A model generated the notes under the pieces. That model searched no databases. It saw nothing but the letters and a program-made list of their open reading frames with translations, and was not told the origin of the DNA. 7,662 nucleotides of DNA from Bacilli bacterium. Lineage in GTDB: Bacteria; Bacillota_I; Bacilli_A; RFN20; CAG-826. The stretch spans positions 1 to 7,662 of the forward strand of contig JAEDJP010000060.1 of the NCBI GenBank assembly GCA_016296285.1. Direction: 5' to 3'. This document shows, in pieces, positions 5,529 to 7,662 of this stretch. The translations under genes were made by a program, and so were the position numbers. Position 1 is the first letter of the stretch, and each line of letters starts with the position of its first letter.

Positions 5529-7662
5529 CGGGCACCTCCATGACGCAGTAACCTTCGGGGAAGGTCATGCGCTTCTTGCCATCTTTTCTTTCATAGACGA
5601 GCGTCCCGCGTTGGAGGGGGATCTCGACGCGGCAGTCGATGTCGACCGCGGGGGAGGAGAAACGAAGGACGTTCCCTTGGCGTCCCCCGTAACCGATCAG
5701 GTAATCGACAAGCAGGTTCGCGACGTAGGAGGCGAAGCCGTGGTTGAGGGAGCAATAACACGGGTCGTCCATTTCCCAAAGGGATCCCGTGAGGTCGGCC
5801 ATTTTGGAGAAATAGGCGATGCATTCGTCCTTGAGCATCTTCTTGTCCCCGTTCTCGACGAGGGTCATGAGGCGCAGGAAATTGCCGATGAAGGCATTGG
5901 ATTTGTGGACGTGGGGATAGACGAGGCTCGCGTTTCGCTTGGCCCCGAACTCGTTCTTGAGGGTTTTATAAAGTTTCGGATAGCGGGGGCGTGAGGCCGT
6001 TTTCGTGAAGAAGGCGTAATACTGGCACGCCTCCGAGAAGTTTTCCGTCCTTTGGAGTTTCCCCTCTTTCCGGATGGCGTTGTCCGCGAAGAATTCCCCG
6101 TTGAAGGAGAGGGCGCGGATGGCTTCGAACAGGCGCTCGGCCTTCTTGGTCAGGCGCGGGCGGGCGTAGAGCTTGCCCGCTTCGCAAAGGGCCGCGGCGT
6201 AGAGCATGTTGCTTGGGAAATTGACCCCCTCGAGGAAGGCGGGATCGTTGGCTTTGCTCCATTCGACGAACACCCAGCTTTCGAGATTCTCGAGGAGCCC
6301 GAGCTCGTTTTCGTAGCGAGAGAGATAGGAGAGGACGCCGAGGACGTTCTGCTTGCTCTTGGGGATGAGGGAGTCCATGGGATCCCGCGCAGCCCGGTCG
6401 GCGATCTCAAGGATATAGAAAAGACACCAGTTCGGGATGTATTTGCCATCGTAGCTGTCCGCGGGGTAGCACATGGGGAGCATGCCCGCGGGAATGTCCG
6501 CGGAGAAATGGAGGTAATTCTCGAGGAAATTCCCCTCGACGAGGTTCTCGCCCGTGAAAAGGAGTTCCGCCCTGCCGGTGAAGAACGAATCGCAGAGCCA
6601 GCCCGCGCGTTCGCGGCTCGGGCAATCGGTGAGGACGTCCACGGCGTTCGCGGCGAAGTTGTTGCGCGCGGCTTCCACGATCTTGACGATCTCTTGGTCC
6701 CCGCAGGAAACGCGAAGGCGGGGAGCGTCGGGATTTTGATAAGCCCTCATGGACACTTTCACGTCTTTTACGGCACCCTTCCGCACGACGAGGCGGAAAT
6801 ACTTCGCGCTGCAAGGCTCGAATCCCTGGAAAGAGAAACGGCCCTTCTTGATTCGGAAAGCGATGGCGTTGTTGCAGCCGATGCGGCGGAAGTTGATCTC
6901 GAGATGATCCCCTTGTTCCATCAAAAGATCGATCTCGTCGAAAAATAGATACGCCTCGGTCTCCTCAAGGGCGGTCAAGGACAAGCACGCGAACCCCGTT
7001 TTGGAATCCGCGAGGGAATAGATCGCGTAATCCCCTTCTTGCATCGTTTCTCCGATACCTTCTTTTCGGAAGGAAAGCGAAAGGCCGTATCGGAACGAAT
7101 CCATCTCGTAATCGCTAGAAGGGAACGTGGCGAAATCCTTAGAGCAAAGCCACGGGTCATCGGGGATTTCCTTTTTCTCCTCGAAGGCTTTCCCGGATTC
7201 GCGGAACGTCGTCTCGAAAATCTCATAGCGCGCCTGATGGACGTTGCGCGGCTGAAGGATGCGCCCCTCGACCAAGACGGGCGTTTCCCACGAGGCGGGC
7301 GGGCGCGAAAAATCATAGGCTTCCGAAAAGCCGCGTTGATAGCTGTAGCGGATGACCTTGCGGCATTTCTCGTTCCATTTGCGAACAAGGAAATCTTTCC
7401 CCGTGTAAGCGAGGACCTCGTTTCTTGCCCGGACTTCTGCTTGCATGAACCCCGGCTCATCGAGGCCATAGAAGGTTTTCGAATGGTATGCGACGACCTC
7501 GATTTGCAAAAGGTTGCTTTCCTGTTCGAGGCACAAAGGGATCTCGTCGACACGGGCAAAACCATGGCTCGAGCGAGCGGGGCCAAACGAAAGGAAGGAT
7601 CCATTGAGGGACACGCGATAGAAATTGCATCCCGTCAAGAAAAGGATGGCATGGTCTTTCTT
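5515..7662 (-). CDS. GH78 alpha-L-rhamnosidase, 5' end beyond window (partial)
   Basis: This enzyme would hydrolyse terminal alpha-L-rhamnose from plant oligosaccharides or glycosides by an inverting mechanism. 715 residues are visible and the frame is still open at the right edge, so the true start and any signal peptide are unseen; a TTG at 7638 is not a credible start. From the edge: an N-terminal beta domain at about 10-60 carries the family pattern NGSFLSFGPARSSHGFARVD (20-39). More beta-sandwich follows to about 310, then the alpha-helical barrel (about 320-650) and a C-terminal beta domain to 715. TDCPSRERAGWLCDSF (345-360) gives D346, E351, W355 and D358, the same spacing as D567, E572, W576 and D579 of Bacillus sp. 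GL1 RhaB as I recall it. E630 in GSLWEMDD is the likely base, followed by SLNHGFASYVANLL. It is upstream of and overlaps GH35, so the two are co-expressed. Confidence 0.93.
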   Translation of the reverse strand, partial: KKDHAILFLTGCNFYRVSLNGSFLSFGPARSSHGFARVDEIPLCLEQESNLLQIEVVAYHSKTFYGLDEPGFMQAEVRARNEVLAYTGKDFLVRKWNEKCRKVIRYSYQRGFSEAYDFSRPPASWETPVLVEGRILQPRNVHQARYEIFETTFRESGKAFEEKKEIPDDPWLCSKDFATFPSSDYEMDSFRYGLSLSFRKEGIGETMQEGDYAIYSLADSKTGFACLSLTALEETEAYLFFDEIDLLMEQGDHLEINFRRIGCNNAIAFRIKKGRFSFQGFEPCSAKYFRLVVRKGAVKDVKVSMRAYQNPDAPRLRVSCGDQEIVKIVEAARNNFAANAVDVLTDCPSRERAGWLCDSFFTGRAELLFTGENLVEGNFLENYLHFSADIPAGMLPMCYPADSYDGKYIPNWCLFYILEIADRAARDPMDSLIPKSKQNVLGVLSYLSRYENELGLLENLESWVFVEWSKANDPAFLEGVNFPSNMLYAAALCEAGKLYARPRLTKKAERLFEAIRALSFNGEFFADNAIRKEGKLQRTENFSEACQYYAFFTKTASRPRYPKLYKTLKNEFGAKRNASLVYPHVHKSNAFIGNFLRLMTLVENGDKKMLKDECIAYFSKMADLTGSLWEMDDPCYCSLNHGFASYVANLLVDYLIGYGGRQGNVLRFSSPAVDIDCRVEIPLQRGTLVYERKDGKKRMTFPEGYCVMEVPGDSD
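5529..5539 (-). promoter_or_regulatory. Ribosome binding site fixing the GTG start of GH35
   Basis: GGAGG (5539-5535, minus strand) stands six bases before the GTG at 5528. It lies inside the final codons of the rhamnosidase gene. This fixes the GH35 start as GTG rather than the nearby ATG at 5515, which is in another frame. Confidence 0.75.

Noticed and set aside
6052..6948. 298-residue plus-strand open frame opposite the rhamnosidase
   Set aside because: It is an antisense shadow of well-conserved GH78 sequence and has no domain features of its own.
7636..7638. TTG as the start of the rhamnosidase
   Set aside because: The frame stays open to the window edge and the residues around it continue the N-terminal GH78 beta domain, so the gene begins outside the window.
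1..7662. Mycoplasma-like code with TGA as tryptophan
   Set aside because: TGA ends three genes exactly at overlap junctions (486-488, 1472-1474, 5515-5517) and tryptophans are encoded by TGG, so ordinary code 11 fits.

Overview
The window looks like part of a plant-glycan utilisation locus from a member of the Bacillota (Firmicutes). The evidence is LplB/LplC-type sugar permeases, an AraC regulator, strong AAGGAGG/GGAGG ribosome binding sites and ATGA stop-start overlaps. Coding sequence is GC-rich with many C/G-ending codons, and the only clearly AT-richer stretch is the divergent spacer at 2456-2619. TGA acts as a stop codon (at 488-486, 1474-1472 and 5517-5515), so the usual bacterial code fits. 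An uncultured gut or rumen Bacilli/Clostridia lineage is plausible but is inference.

Layout. Positions 1-2455 (minus strand) hold three overlapping genes, read right to left. The first is an unrecognised single-pass membrane protein with a large extracytoplasmic domain (1472-2455). The second is a complete LplB/YteP-type permease (486-1475). The third is the start of an LplC/YtcP-type permease that runs off the left edge (1-489). Positions 2456-2619 form the divergent control region, with a CcpA/LacI-like operator, repeated CTTACA elements, nested inverted repeats and candidate promoters. Positions 2620-3477 (plus strand) encode a cupin-type AraC regulator, apparently leaderless. It converges on the second minus-strand block, and the two stop codons share TTAA. 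A good terminator for araC lies inside the 3' end of the opposing gene. Positions 3474-5528 (minus) encode a cytoplasmic GH35 glycosidase, which overlaps by 14 nt the end of a GH78 alpha-L-rhamnosidase (5515-7662). The N-terminus of the rhamnosidase lies beyond the right edge.

How they fit together (inference from known families): an LplABC/YtcQ-YteP-YtcP-like ABC importer would bring in a rhamnose- and galactose-containing oligosaccharide, such as a rhamnogalacturonan fragment or a plant glycoside. GH78 would remove alpha-L-rhamnose and GH35 terminal beta-galactose. The AraC protein would sense a sugar through its cupin domain, with global carbon repression acting through the cre-like site. 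The substrate-binding lipoprotein and ATPase are not in view. The most novel item is the membrane protein translationally coupled to the permeases, which may be an unrecognised accessory part of the importer. No RNA genes, mobile elements or CRISPR arrays were seen, and there is no gene-free stretch longer than 165 bases.
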